Assembly: GCA_903813345.2 (NCBI GenBank)
Contig: CAIIXF020000009.1
Span: forward strand, 36,139,759-36,203,758
Origin: Owenia fusiformis
Lineage: Eukaryota; Annelida; Polychaeta; Sabellida; Oweniidae
Direction of reading: 5' to 3'
Length of the DNA stretch: 64,000 bases
Made by a program: the position numbers and the translations under genes. A model generated the notes under the pieces. That model was not told the DNA's origin and made no database searches. It saw nothing but the letters and a program-made list of their open reading frames with translations. Positions 1-26,559 of this stretch are shown in pieces (positions within the stretch are counted from its first letter, which is position 1; every line of letters begins with the position of its first letter).

Positions 1-1047
1 TTTGAGCCCCTCATTGCATCAAAAATGTGACTCCAGGACAATTTACTGCACCAATATAAAGTACACAACTAATAAAACATACTATTTTAAGATGAGTGGA
101 TTTAGACCTGATAGAGCTAGCCAATCAATCTATGATAGACCTAAAAGCAACCTTTATAAGATACTACACTGTACATTCATGCATAATTGATATTATTGGC
201 TATTGAAATCCTCGGAGAAACATAACAGAAGCTTTTTACCTCAATGAATGAATTAGATTGAAATTGAGAGTTGCTTTTACAGAAAATTGTGAAAAAACTT
301 CTGAATAGACCTTTCTAATGAGTTCCAACTTTTTACGATGAACCAAGGAAAATAAGGCATATTGTAGTCTAGCAACAACCCCTTATGAGCCCCCCTCCCA
401 CTATACACCTCCCCCATGTGATATGTTGGGGAAGTAGATAAGGGCTCCACAGTGTGGGTATATTGTCCAGATATAGGGTATCATACGTTGCATCAAATAT
501 GTTAATTAAAGCAGAAGCTTTTGAAAAATGGTTAAAAAATTAGCTTTGAATCAATAATTTTTAGCGGATAAGTCTGTATTCTGAAATGAACATAACATTA
601 AACATTAATTTTGAATTAAGTAGGTTGCAATTTCTGGGGTCGCCCTTTAACCAATGATATATGGCAATAGGCGGCAAGGCTTACTGGATTTGTCTATTTT
701 CCAAATGACCAATCATACTGTTGTCAGAATAGAATTAAAACAGTTAGAAGAGCATTCTATAATCCCCAATGACTGGCAGTTAGAGATGTTTGCAATCATG
801 TCATTGATTAATAACATTTGAAATGTACTATTATGAAAAATGTACAATTACAATAGGCATTATGTAGAATACTATGTAGTTTGCATTTCTTATTGCAATA
901 CTAGTCCATTTCAATTATTGTATGATTTTGAATTCAAAATAGAAAAACTGAGGATGTTGTGGTAAGTCTACATTGGTTAGAATACTGTAAAAATGTTCCT
1001 GAGATGGTATCCTTTAATTGTAAGATTAGGCTCTACTTGTTTGAGGG
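1..1047. other. Non-coding left flank
   Basis: AT-rich sequence with only short, unconvincing open frames. I see no splice-bounded exon, RNA gene or clear repeat here. It could be intergenic or part of a 5' intron of the EFA6 gene that starts coding at 8040. Confidence 0.5.
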
Positions 1048-1092
1048 CAGGGGCGTAACCAGCTTTCAGTCAGGGGGTGCGATCGCCAAAAG
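1048..1092. mobile_element. CAGGGGCGTA-type element end
   Basis: The motif CAGGGGCGTAACCAGC, then a short G run and TGCGATCGCC, recurs in the opposite orientation at 35876-35925. Similarity is confined to about 45 bases, as expected for a shared transposon terminus. The hAT element at 1143 lies about 50 bp inside it, so the two are probably nested. The other end was not found. Confidence 0.45.
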
Positions 1093-1142
1093 ATTTGGTT
1101 TATCTACTGGTTGTATTTTTATTGGTTATAGGGGGATAATAG

Positions 1143-2341
1143 TAGAGAAGGGTCGGTCACGGTTCGGTTCGGTACGGTTCGGTACGATTCTCGGTTCTTG
1201 TCTCTCGGTTCGGTCGGTTCTTCAATCATACATGTATACTTAATAAGTTGGGCCTCATAAATTGCAATTGGTGCCACAAATATGCCAACATAAAAAGGTG
1301 TTTCACTTTTATTTTGTATTATTAGGGGATATAATTTTATTTTCAATCTTATAAATGATCAATATGGAATGATGATAGCTGATAATCATTGAATTTTTAT
1401 GGAATTAAATAACTAGAATTGAACTATTTGGAGATGGCTATCAACAAGTCGCTTGCCCCGTATTAGATGGGAGGGATTTCTTTTTAAACTGGGTCTGGTT
1501 GGGTAAGACCTTTCAATATGTTTCCTCACGGCAGATGTGTTTCCTGAAAACTTAAATTATATGGATAGCACAGATGTCCTTCAGTTGGGAATAACAGTGC
1601 AGTGGGCTAGGGGGGTGTTTACCCGAATTCTCACCCTGACTTAGGACCTGGGGTAGGACACATGAAAAAGTGTATATATCAGTCATAAAAATGTTACCAT
1701 GAGTGGGTAATAGAAGGCAGTTACAAGATAGGGAATGAATGGAAGTCTAATAAAGATCGCAGTCTTAATTTTTTAAATTGAAAAAAATTTACAAAAAGTT
1801 TCAATCACAAAAACTGGAAACCTGCAGCGTATTTCAATGTCGTGGTGCACAACCAACATAGGGCAGACGTATTCTCATCGTAGAAACCGAATACTTCCAA
1901 GCATCAAACTTCGGCATTGCGGGGAAAGGCTCTATTATGGTTTTACTAGCTCTTTGCCTAAGACTTCGAAAACTGTCCGCCATTTTTAAAACACAAGTGT
2001 TCCCGCGCGAAATTAATTCACGCTCGCAAATAGAATTATGTTCCCTTGAGACGTGGAAGCACAATGAAATATCCAAGGAGACGATTTTGTTACCATATGG
2101 ATCGTTTAAAGTTGTTCAATTGTCGTTTAAATTATACTTTCATTTGCTATTTAGATGAAATAGAGCTGTAATTATTTGCGCAAAAAATTGGTATTCATGT
2201 TACACTGTACGAAAATTAAGTATTTCCCCGGGAATGATGGAACCGTTCTGGACTCGGTTCTTGGTGATCAGACGGTCCCAGTAGAACCGTGAGGCCAAAA
2301 ACCGCGGTTAATCGAACCGAACCGTAACCGACCCTTCTCTA
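1143..2341. mobile_element. Non-autonomous hAT-like element, 1.2 kb, with 8-bp TSD
   Basis: The left end reads TAGAGAAGGGTCGGT and the right end is its reverse complement, ACCGACCCTTCTCTA with one difference further in. The inverted homology continues into arrays of CGGTTCGG units at both ends, the kind of subterminal repeats hAT transposases bind. The 8-bp direct repeat GATAATAG flanks it at 1135-1142 and 2342-2349. TAGAG termini plus 8-bp duplications fit the hAT superfamily. No transposase is present, so it would have to be mobilised in trans. The interior holds a gene-like fragment (1834-1983). Confidence 0.85.
1834..1983 (-). other. Gene-like 49-codon ORF inside the hAT-like element
   Basis: On the minus strand an ATG in good context (AAAATGGCGGAC) opens a 49-codon frame starting MADSFRSLRQRASKT. 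About 25 bp upstream lies TTCGCGCGGGAA, which resembles an E2F site. CG-containing words are much commoner here than in the rest of the element. I do not recognise the protein. The arrangement looks like a promoter plus first exon of a host gene captured by the transposon, but it could also be chance sequence. Confidence 0.3.
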
Positions 2342-2349
2342 GATAATAG

Positions 2350-2789
2350 TGACAATAGCGATCACACCCATCGCACCAGGGATATACTGGATGTGGATCA
2401 TATTAAGATACAGTAGTAGGTTATTTGCAAAGCTTAATATATAGTATGTATATAGAAGGGGAGATACCCAGTATACCAGTCAAACTTCAAACCAGCTAAT
2501 TTGTTTCTTCTTTCACCTCCTTCTGTACCATTTCTTAAACAATAATTCCCTTTTACTATTCATCAGTCTCTATATCAGTTATCTACATGATGTTACTCTA
2601 AATTCAGTCTACAGTTCTGTTAAAAAATTGGCTCATAAAAGCTAAATTAAAGATTATCAAGGGGGCAATATATGTGAGAACTCATTTTTTATCTGAGCTT
2701 GTCTGTCCAGATGCAGACCTTGATCAGAGGTGTTAATCAATATCTTTCTCCACAGTATCTGAATGTCTGTCAGTGGTAGTGTCAGTGCA
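2350..2789. other. Non-coding spacer
   Basis: Sequence between the hAT-like element and the 54-bp minisatellite. No exon, RNA gene or repeat was recognised. Confidence 0.4.
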
Positions 2790-3768
2790 GTCATCCATTT
2801 ATCAACCTATTTTCAATTGCATGAACCATACTTGCTTATATGGGTCGTCCATTTATCAACCCATTTTCAACTGCATGTACCATACTTGCCAATATGGGTC
2901 ATCCATTTATCAACCCATTTTTAATTGCATGTACCATACTTGCCTATATGGGTCATCCATTTATCAACCCATTTTCAATTGCATGTACCATACTTGCCTA
3001 TATGGGTCATCCATTTATCAACCCATTTTCAATTGCATGAACCATACTTGGTAATATGGGTCATCCATTTATCAACCCATTTTCAATTGCATGAACCATA
3101 CTTGGCAATATGGGTCATCCATTTATCAACCCATTTTCAATTGTATGTACCATACTTGCCTATATGGGTCATCCATTTATCAACCCATTTTCAATTGCAT
3201 GTACCATACTTGCCTATATGGGTCATCCATTTATCAACCCATTTTCAATTGCATGTACTATACTTGCCTATATGGGTCGTCCATTTATCAACCCATTTTC
3301 AACTGCATGTACCATACTTGCCTATATGGGTCGTCCATTTATCAACCCATTTTCAACTGCATGTACCATACTTGCCTATATGGGTCATCCATTTATCAAC
3401 CCATTTTCAATTGCATGTACCATACTTGCCTATATGGGTCATCCATTTATCAACCCATTTTCAATTGCATGTACCATACTTGCCTATATGGGTCATCCAT
3501 TTATCAACCCATTTTCAATTCCATGAACCATACTTGGTAATATGGGTCATCCATTTATCAACCCATTTTCAATTGCATGAACCATACTTGACTATATGGG
3601 TCATCCATTTATCAACCCATTTTCAATTGCATGTACCATACTTGCCTATATGGGTCATCCATTTATCAACCCATTTTCAATTGCATGTACCATACTTGCC
3701 TTTATTGGTCATCCATTTATCAACCCATTTTCAATTGCATGTACCATACTTGCCAATATGGGCCATCC
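2790..3768. repeat. 54-bp minisatellite, about 18 copies
   Basis: Head-to-tail copies of a 54-bp unit containing CATCCATTTATCAACCCATT and GTACCATACTTGCC. Units differ by a few substitutions, such as GTACC/GAACC and CTATATGG/CAATATGG. Because 54 is a multiple of 3 and the unit lacks stops in all three forward frames, long overlapping open frames run through it. They have no independent sign of being protein-coding. Unit similarity suggests recent expansion or homogenisation. Confidence 0.95.
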
Positions 3769-4193
3769 AGATGTTGCACTCTCATTGAGATATTCAAATG
3801 TCATAACTTAGGAGGAATAGCAAAGATCATTATAGAATATAGCAAGAAATCATAATTATTATATACAGAATTTTGCGCGGTCTAAAATAGATGAAAACTT
3901 GTGATTGGTATTTTCAAGTATGTTCTGTCTATCTTCTGTCAAAATTTCTGTCATTTCTGTCAAAAGTGACAGTTTTTATTAAGACTGGATATTATTATTA
4001 AATATATATCCAGATATTGTTAAACTGGATACCTGTGATATACTGCACGAGAACACTTGATTAGTTATTAGAAAGTTGTAGTTCATGTTGACATGCTAAG
4101 TCCTAATTATGCATTATACTCTCTCTTTGTGGTCCAATCAGCAAAATTGTGAACTAGGCTATCATGCAAGGGGGATATATAATGCATATTGAT
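3769..4193. other. Non-coding spacer
   Basis: Spacer between two minisatellites. It contains a short TTCTGTC-rich direct repeat near 3920-3965 but nothing gene-like. Confidence 0.4.
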
Positions 4194-4524
4194 GTTCAGT
4201 CTGTTCTGGGTGTCTTAAGATTGCCCCACATTCTAGGGGATTTCAGTCTGATCTGAATGTCTTAAAATTGCCCCACATTCTAGAGGATGTTCAATCTGGT
4301 CTGGGTGTCTTAATATTTGCCCACATTCTAGGGGATTTCAGTCTGGTCTGGGTGTCTTAAGATTGCCCCACATTCTAGAGGATGTTCAGTCTGGTCTGGG
4401 TGTCTTAAGATTGCCCCACATTCTAGGGGATTTCAGTCTGGTCTGGGCGTCTTAAGATTGCCCCACATTTTAGGAGATTTCAGTCTGGTCTGGGCGTCTT
4501 AAGATTGCCCCGCATTCTAGAGGA
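4194..4524. repeat. About 47-bp minisatellite, 7 copies
   Basis: Imperfect tandem copies of a unit containing TCAGTCTGGTCTGGGTGTCT and GATTGCCCCACATTCTAG. Unit length varies by one to two bases because copies alternate between GGGGAT and GAGGATG at the join. Confidence 0.9.
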
Positions 4525-4559
4525 GAGGGAGGTGTCTATGAAAATGACTAAAAGCTTTT

Positions 4560-4690
4560 TATGTCACTGCCAGAAGTCTCCAACTTTTTTTGTAGATGAT
4601 TTTCGGTGGTTGTTTTTTGGCGGTTGGTGTTAGGTGATTAGCGTTCAGTGTCTGTAACAAATGGCAGGTTGTGACATTTTCCATATTAAT
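4560..4690. repeat. GTGGTGACAT-family interspersed repeat, copy 1
   Basis: It shares the tract AACAAATGGCAGGTTGTGACA followed by TTAATACCTTGTT with copies at 36850-36972, 50575-50655, 52617-52697 and 56026-56172. The class (MITE or SINE) cannot be fixed because no target duplication is visible. Confidence 0.6.
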
Positions 4691-7182
4691 ACCTTGTTTA
4701 TAATATAAGTATTAGGTTTTTATTTGCATAATTAATTCATATAAAATATAAATTTAAGTTATTATTCACCCCTCTAAGCTATCTATTTGATCAGCTCTCT
4801 GGTTTTAAAATGATTCTTTCCTTAGGTTTTCTCATAGGCAAAGAACCCTTTTATGATCAACATCTCCAAAATAAAATATTTTTTATTCAAGATTTCAATT
4901 TGTCCAATATCATAGGTTCTGCTGTACCTATGAATTGCCTCACATTCCCAAGGAACTAGAACTATAGATGCGCTATGCAATAACATCTATTACAATGACA
5001 AGGATAGTAATTGGGCTTTCTAAAGATGTTTCTACCGTGATACATCAACTGTAGTGGCTGGTAAGCTATGACCTCATAGCATCAATATTTTACACCAGTC
5101 TACCTCAACTCTTACAAATGCCAGCCCAGTTTGTGGTATTGGTCCGTGCCATTTTATAATTTGTCGATAGATCTATAAGAGTACTTATTTGTGTTGTTAA
5201 TATTTATAGTATTTCTTTGTGAAATTGATGTGATTTGGGTTAATTTCACAGGTTACATCCACACCCCGATTGTATCTGAAGCAAGTTTTAGTATACTATG
5301 GGTGTAGCAGTATCTGCTTCTCATTCCCATTGACCTGCACTCCATACATTGCTGTATTATCAATGCCTGGTTATACTGTGAGCTTGAGGACCCCATGGTA
5401 TGGGCAAGGTGTGGAACTACACATGAATTCTGTATTGTACCTCTCTAAGTGCATTTACGAATTACTTGAACCAGAAACATATAATCGAAGTTCAGTGGCC
5501 TAAGTAGTATTCACAAAGAAGTCAATACTTCCACAGACAGTAAACAAATCTGGATTAGCTTCCAAGCAGATGATTCTAATTTTATCCAAAACTTGATAGT
5601 ATAGTGCAACGTCTCTATAGTGCTAGATGGATTTTTATACCAGAATCACGAGGATATTGAGTAGTATTAACCTGATTATTCATTCATATTATATTTATGA
5701 TATTTTGAAAGAAAGGTTCAGAATAGCGTGTTTGAGCTATTGATTTTATGGAGTTCTTCAGATAAGAAGAAAGGCATCTAAAGATACACAAGAGTAGGGA
5801 ATGGGAATGAGTTATGAATTCTACGCATGATGTTCCAGATCACAGATTTTAGAGATCAGGACGTCATAGATCAGAGGTTATAGGAAGATATTAATTTGTT
5901 TCATAAATCACAGGTGATCGATCAGGGTTATAAGAAGGTGATATTATTTTTAGAATATGCTCATTGATCACTTCAGATGTTGGATCATCTAAAATCACAG
6001 TCACATCTGAAATATGCATGAGAGAAAATGTTTAACTATACGATAGAAAGTTTGCTTGTGTGAATACATGTTTTACTTCTCATCATCTTGTATAGAGGCT
6101 GTATAGCAGTTATAAACTATATGTAAGTTTTGGTGAAAATATTATTGGAATTATTTAATGTTATTGAAGTTTGTCCTTTATATACATTATGAATAATATA
6201 TTTATTTTATACTGGCATTATGACAAATATGTGACATTCTTAACTCTAAATGTGTGAACATCAGGACCAACTTTACTTGAGGCTGTGGTTTTATGGTGAA
6301 TGTGTTTGTTTTTGAGCTCATAATATATGCATGTGGATATAGAAAGTTGAAATCAGCTAAAATCTAGGTGAAAGAGATATTATGTTTTTATAAGTGAATA
6401 TTTGAAGATGCAGTTAACAAGTTGGTCAGGCAAAATGTTATCTTATTTCTGGATATTGATACATGGATCAAATATGTATTCAAGTTACATTTATATCTTT
6501 GTGCAAATCATAAATTCTTGAAACGTTATGACTTAGTGATTGAGATGCATCATAGAAATCCTGATAACTGATATATTCCCATAGATTATGTTTTATAGAT
6601 CTTACATTAGGCCACTTGAGAGCTAGAATTGAATCATTACTTTACTCAATATTTCCTCAATAGCTTGAATTTCTTTAAGAGATAAAATGTTTTATTGAGT
6701 ATAAAAGATATCTGATATGACTGAGTCATCCAATACTCCAGACAAGTAGACTCTAGTTTTTTATACTCATACCTCCTTGCAAAGTTTCTTTGTGGTATAC
6801 ATCGTATGATGTAAAAATAGTTTTAGTGAATCAAGTTTGAAATGACAAGAACATAGATCAGTGACGTATATGTAGATTTATTAAGATAGAGTATGATTAT
6901 TTGAAACAACTTGGATCTGTCATCATGAATAAGTAGGTGTACTTAAAATGTAGTAAACATACTTTTTAAGTATATGTGGATGTTTCAAGGTCCAAGACCA
7001 TTTGCTATAATGAGTAGGTAGGTAAGATATTTAAAAATAGAAAATGTCTTCATTATGATGATTTAACCATTGAAAAGTGACATGATTTATTTAATTCTCT
7101 GGTGACGATATCTTGATATTTGTTATATGTGGATCAGTATCACTTGTCTGAAGTAATATATATTATATGTACAGGAAATAAA
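4691..7182. other. Non-coding stretch
   Basis: No recognisable coding exon. The stretch near 5830-6000 is rich in GATCA words (AGATCAG, TGATCGATCAG, TTGATCAC) that may be a decayed tandem repeat. This region may include the EFA6 promoter and 5' UTR exons, but none can be placed from sequence alone. Confidence 0.4.
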
Positions 7183-7395
7183 TAGACCTTTGGTACGTTG
7201 GGAGGTGTTCCACTTATTAAGGTTCGTTAAGTCATTTGGTCTTGGGACTCTGAAAAGTGTTCAACCAACAGAGGTGTTCTACTTCTAGAGGTTCATTTAA
7301 CATTGAGTCATTTGGTCTTAGGACTCTGAAAAGTGTTCTACTAACAGAGGGGTTCCACTTCTAGAGGTGTTTCACTTTACATGTTTCACTGTATG
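7183..7395 (-). mobile_element. GTGGAACACC-family MITE-like repeat, copy 1
   Basis: In reverse orientation to the copies at 18785-18948 and 22000-22154, it carries GGTGTTCCACTT, TTGGTCTTGGGACTCTGAAAA and a CACTGTA terminus. An internal segment of about 75 bp (AAGTCATTTGGTCTT onward) is duplicated. Confidence 0.6.
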
Positions 7396-7881
7396 TCTAA
7401 GTGCCATGATGTCACAATGAGTTAGAAAAATAGATGAATTTATTGTGAACTAGAAAATGGTATCATAATAGGGAGAGGAAATTAATTATTGATTTTTATA
7501 ATGCAGTATGACAAATTATGGTAAATTTATAAGCTATCTGGCAAAAAGAGACATAAATCATGAAATCTACTGGGATTATTTAAGAACTATTGATTTTAAA
7601 AGTGATATCAGATTTTCTGTAGATCCATTGTTTCTCTGCTCACAGTTACTCTACTATCATTGTAGCATTTTGCCTGAACAGTTTAGATTATTGAGAAATA
7701 TCAAATAAAGAGCAGCATGTTTAACATTGGGTGATGAATCTAATAACATTCTGGATTTGATTAAAGTCATAAGTCTAGTACTTTCAATCAATTACTTTGC
7801 AATTTATATCAATTTGTCACTAATAAACTTCAAGGTCCTCACGTTGCATTTATACTAATGGCATTTTGTGTATGCTTCCAG

Positions 7882-8039
7882 AATACAAGTTACATCAAGT
7901 TTGAACAACGTCTGGAGAGATATTTAAATCTACGATAATCACGGCTGCTTGATTCTCAGTTTCGATGACCTGCTGCATCATGCGATATACAAGAATTGGA
8001 TAACCTTGATAATGCCACTTTTACATATTGGGTCCCACA
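7882..8039 (+). promoter_or_regulatory. PSD: Probable 5' UTR of EFA6 with upstream acceptor
   Basis: A good acceptor (TATGCTTCCAG) ends at 7881. From there to the ATG at 8040 there is non-coding sequence with an in-frame stop at 8010-8012, so translation cannot begin earlier in this frame. The exon joined upstream was not identified; the promoter may lie anywhere to the left, possibly outside the window. Confidence 0.5.
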
Positions 8040-21596
<13,557 letters not shown>

Positions 21597-21999
21597 CATC
21601 TCCCTGACGTACACATCATACTTGTATCACCATGGTTACCAGTCATTACCATGGTTACCAGTCATTTCTTTTGTAATTTTTTGTCATCATAAAACCATGC
21701 ATCTTCATTTTTTTTGTAATGCCATTGTGTTAATGGATATCACATTAAATTGTAATTTATTGTACTTTTAAAACTAATTGAACTTTATGGTTATTATGAA
21801 ATTACCATAGTTACTCAATCTAGTGCATCATGTCTTGCCATGTAGCCAAATCAACATGTTTTTATGTTCAACTGAAACATTGCAAAAATTCTCCATTATC
21901 ATATTACACTGTATCACATCCAACATTCAATCAGTTCGTTCAATCAGTATGGAAACATACATTGTGAAAATTGACTGAGAATGTGGTGTTTATAAACAG

Positions 22000-22154
22000 A
22001 AAATTTGTTAAGTGGAATACCTGTGTATGTGGAACACCTCTGTAAGTGGAACACTTTCCTAACTCATGTTCAATCAACCTCTATAAATGGAACATCTCCC
22101 TAGTTGAACACCTTATAGAAGTACCAAAGGTGTTCCACTTACACAGGTTTACTG
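22000..22154 (+). mobile_element. GTGGAACACC-family MITE-like repeat, copy 3
   Basis: Contains GTGGAACACCTCTGTAAGTGG, a middle part AATCAACCTCTATAAATGGAA and the end GTTCCACTTACACAGGTTTAC. It is probably inside the EFA6 3' UTR. Confidence 0.65.
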
Positions 22155-25100
22155 TAATATGTACATGTTGCAAAATACAACTATTAATTGCACACACATC
22201 AAACATCCTGAAATGGATATGTGGATAAATTATGTATTTTCACAGGAGTAATTCTTTTCAATTAATCCTTTGGACATGTAACGTTTTGTTGAAATGTCTA
22301 GTCAACTCTTATTTTTTGGGAACTGACTTCTCTAAAAGGACTAAAATTATGCGTGAAATGGCATTTTTCTATTGTTTGGATCAGATATCACATTTTGGTC
22401 AAAATTCTAGGAGATACAAATACACTTAATATCTTTAATCTGAGATCCAAACAGGTTTCAGATCATCATGTCACTTCTGCCTGCCTACTGCAAATTATTG
22501 ACTTCATTTTGGAAAGGAAATAGGACCTGATATGGCCATACATACTTACATTTTTATGTTAAAATGCAAACAGCATAATAATAATGGTACCCTTTTAAAG
22601 GGTCCTGTTGTCTTGAAATCAATCTTTCATTTAGAAAATGAAATGAAATAAAAGCCTTTAGTTAAAGCTTCATCTATTTATGTTGGTGTTGCTTAAGGAG
22701 AATTTGATTATTCTAATGCACATCGCACTCTACAATTCAGTTGAGGTAAAAAATACTTTTGGCCTTTTAAGCTCTGAGCATAAAATGCATTGGATGCTAC
22801 TTACTTTAAATTGTACATGTTGTAAGGAACTACATTATTTTGAAGAATATAGCTTCTGTATATTTTATTAGGAATTTGCATTTTGTATTTAATTATAAAG
22901 CACACACAGTAACCAAAGTAAGTGATTTGTTCGGACCTGATCCCTGAATGGAATATTGAAATTTGTTTACAATACATGTACAACATCATAAATATGTGAT
23001 TAACAGTTAATTTTATAATAATAAATGTGTCACTCTAAAAGCACTATGTAAAATAAGAGTTATGAATAGAAGAACTACAACATTGTGTAGACATGGTAGA
23101 GGCTTATCATAGTTGGGAGGGGTGTCTATTCGAGATTCTAAAATATATTATATCTTATTCCAGTATTCCTAATGTTTTAATAAGTCTTCTCTTATACCTT
23201 GTCTCATCAAACCCAGTTTTTTGTTTGAAAGTTCTGAATTCTTTAACTTAACAAAAATGTGAGATTTCAGAATCGTATAGCAAATTACACTTGGAGAGTT
23301 ATATAATCTATCCTGATAGACCTCCTCCCATATATGGCTGCATAGTTAAATCAGTGCATCATTTTATGAAGGAAATCATTGTATATTAGATATGTAAAAC
23401 ATAGTTTCAGTCAAAATGTACAGCAAGGTAATCTGAAAATTGTTCAAGAATTCAGGGCAATAAAGGTCATTTTCATTGAAAGTACCAGATATCATATTTT
23501 TGCAACAAATACTGTATTTATACTGATGTTTTGGAAAATAGGCCCTTATTGTATGTATTATTATCCCCTTTATACTTACAATACTTGAATTATACAATTG
23601 GATCATGTTTCATGAAAACGTCATACGTCAATAAAAGAAGTATATACATGCAAGTAGTTATAGGGGAACAAAATCAAGAGTAAATGGGGCTATTATTTAG
23701 TAAATGAGTATTGGATCTCTGCATCCCTCTGTTGTAAATATTTCTGAATCATGAAAACGAAAATTGTTTATTTGGTCATTGAAAAAAGGGACATGCTTTG
23801 AAAAACTTAGGATACTTAAAATACTTACATATAATGAATATACATGTATAGAGTAGTTGCTGTTATCCCCATTGAACTCCATGTAAAAGCCTCAAATTGA
23901 GATGAGCCTGACTTGGATTGTGGATTACACTTGGCATAAAATGTACAGCAATTAGAGATAATATATTTTACACATGAAACAAGTAGTATACGATATAAAG
24001 CAAGGCTTACTGAATGTATGTACGTGTATATACTGCTTAGAGTATGAATTTTAGTTTATTATCACTGTTCATTTAGATGGATAATGTTTAATGTAGGTAG
24101 GTACATCATATTCGAGAATGTTGTTCCAGGTTGTACATACATTGGTAATAATGTTCTGTAAATTACTCGAAATGAGGTATACTTACGCAGGTTGTACTGA
24201 TTGAATGGACTTAACATGTAATTGAATTTTGATTAATTGGCTGTTGAACTAGTCTTGTCTCTACTTCTTGAGATGCCCCTCCCCCTACACACATGTGAAG
24301 CTGAAGTATATTGAGAGGGGGGGGGGTTCTGGAACTTGATGCAAGACTACCCTCAAACTGAGATTTAAAAAATGTGTTAATTATGGAAACAACTACAGCA
24401 TTTATTTTTTGTATATCACTCGGACATCAAATGATGTAAAATTTACGAGTCATCCATATGTGCAAATTATTTCAACAAACCTTATAAGATTCAAGATTGT
24501 AGCAGACACGTCAGAAGTACATTAATGAAACTGGAAGAGTACCCATTACTCTCATTAGTAAATGTTGTTTTTTATTATTTATCTTATTTGCTTTTATTTA
24601 TTTAATCATTTGCCAGAAATAAAGCCAACTAAATATACTTTTACTCGATGTTTTGTTCATGATGATTGGTAGTTCTATCATTTAGTAATTTGAAATACTG
24701 TGTTACTTTAACAACACCCAGGTTGTAAGTGCAAGTTTTTACTCCTTACATTTTACAATATTGTGGTCACACAAAAACCACACCATCCATAACATGCACA
24801 CCATTGAGCTTAATACAACCCTTCTGTAAACAGGTAAATATCAACAACAGTTCTCACCATTTTAATCTTCTTTTAAAAATTTGACACCAGTTTACCATCT
24901 ATCAGTGTTGGTTATAGGTTATCCCCCCAGGTCATTTTTTATAGCTAGGAAAGCGGGATGCATCTTTGGTCTACATGGCATCTGGCCTAAATGGACCTTT
25001 CCCTTGACCCTACTTTGCTAAATTTGTTAACGTTTTAAAAGTGCCCGATAAACTATAAAATGTGCATGCGTCCAGGTGTTGATAAACTATAAATAGCGAA

Positions 25101-26019
25101 AATCCAGGGTGTGTCACCACAAGGTAAGCCAGGACGTGTTGAGAGAACAGCTAGTGTTGATATTGAATTTATATGTAGCCAGATAAGTTTCCTTATTGAA
25201 ATTACATATGGTTTTTAGCAATACTTTGTAGGTGCTAAATAATAAAATATTTAGAGTATATATGAGAGAAATTGGTCATTTCGAACCTGTTGAAAGGTTT
25301 GTGGCTCTCGGCTACACCGGGGAATTTACTTCCATGAGTACACACATAAATGTGGGGTTCCCCAAGAGGTACGCGACAAGGTGACCTGGCATCAAATGTG
25401 CGACTAAATGCTACTACCGAGAAGATAAAATAACGAATACGACAATAAGTTATTGCATGTGACAATTCCGAGCCTTCATCTCACTGAAGTATTTTGAAGT
25501 GAAAATAGGATTTTTGTTTTGATACATGGATTCAGATGAACGTAACTTTATTCTGACAACTAATCAAAACTGAACAAAATTGATTGTACGTAACAGACAA
25601 TTTATTGTTTTACAATGTTTTGATTGGCTAAACGAATGAAACCAACAAATTATGACATGTAAAATGACAATTTTGAAATGTAAAATTTAAAAGTGACAAA
25701 CACAACCTCCCTATCCACTCTCTGGGAGCCCTAGTAAATTAGTAATATGTACATGCAGCAGTGGTAGTGTACAGCTTATTATCACACTACGCTTTGTATT
25801 CTAAAGCCTGTAATAACACTGTTCACTCAATGTATGTTTTGTGTGTGGGCAGTCAACGATAATCATTGTTTTATCCCGGTTATATGACCTCGGCAATTAT
25901 AACAAAACCGTACTAAACGAAAAAACACAAATAAGAGAAAGCTTTCACACACATATAAAAAATGAACTAGTCTAATCCGCCAGTATAAACTCTGTGCTAT
26001 ACGTAGCCGGGTCAGGCGC

Positions 26020-26245
26020 ACACTTTAACGTATTTTACTATAACTCGAAAAGTAGTGGAGCGATTTTGTTCATATTTGATATGGGAATACTATAAGCATG
26101 GCAAACTGTCTAATGGCACTTTTGGTAGAAGGTGGCCATTTTGAAAAATGGCTGCCATTTTTGCTATATACTTTGTAAAAATGCCAGCCATGGCTGTTCG
26201 ATGGGATTTGCTACGCTTTGGCGTTGCTGTTGTCTAGTTACAAAA
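26020..26245 (+). repeat. Unit and right end of the AAGTAGTGGAGCGATTTT element
   Basis: One unit of the family seen in the caspase intron at 61134-62156. It has ACTCGAAAAGTAGTGGAGCG, the palindrome GGCCATTTTGAAAAATGGC and the right-end tract TGTTCGATGGGATTTGC followed by TACGCTTTGGCGTTGC. It therefore holds the 3' part of an element whose left part is missing here. Confidence 0.75.
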
Positions 26246-26559
26246 TCCTTCTATACTTTTTCAGTTAAAGCAAAAATTAAAAAATATCACATATAAAAAT
26301 GGCACCCATGTATATGTAAATATTTTACATCCGACCCGAAAAGAATTGCTGCTGTTACAATGGCCCGGAAGGACACATTGACTAGTAATTTGGTGTAAAA
26401 TTGAACTTCATTTTGACCAAACACTAAATTTTGAAATGCCTGTAATTTTTTCACATTTGAGAGTTGAACCATGATACTTGGTGAATCAATGTAACTTTGT
26501 GTGAGCTTTAAAATGATATATGATACATACTATGACGACACTGGTATATGTCTGCCTAG

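Noticed and set aside
2773-3788. Overlapping long open frames of up to 287 codons
   Set aside because: They run through the 54-bp minisatellite, which is stop-free in all forward frames; no start context, splice sites or family similarity supports a gene.
25235-25465. Possible retroelement coding fragment on the minus strand
   Set aside because: The less AT-rich open frame has no recognisable domain and I could not find flanking repeats, so no element is claimed.
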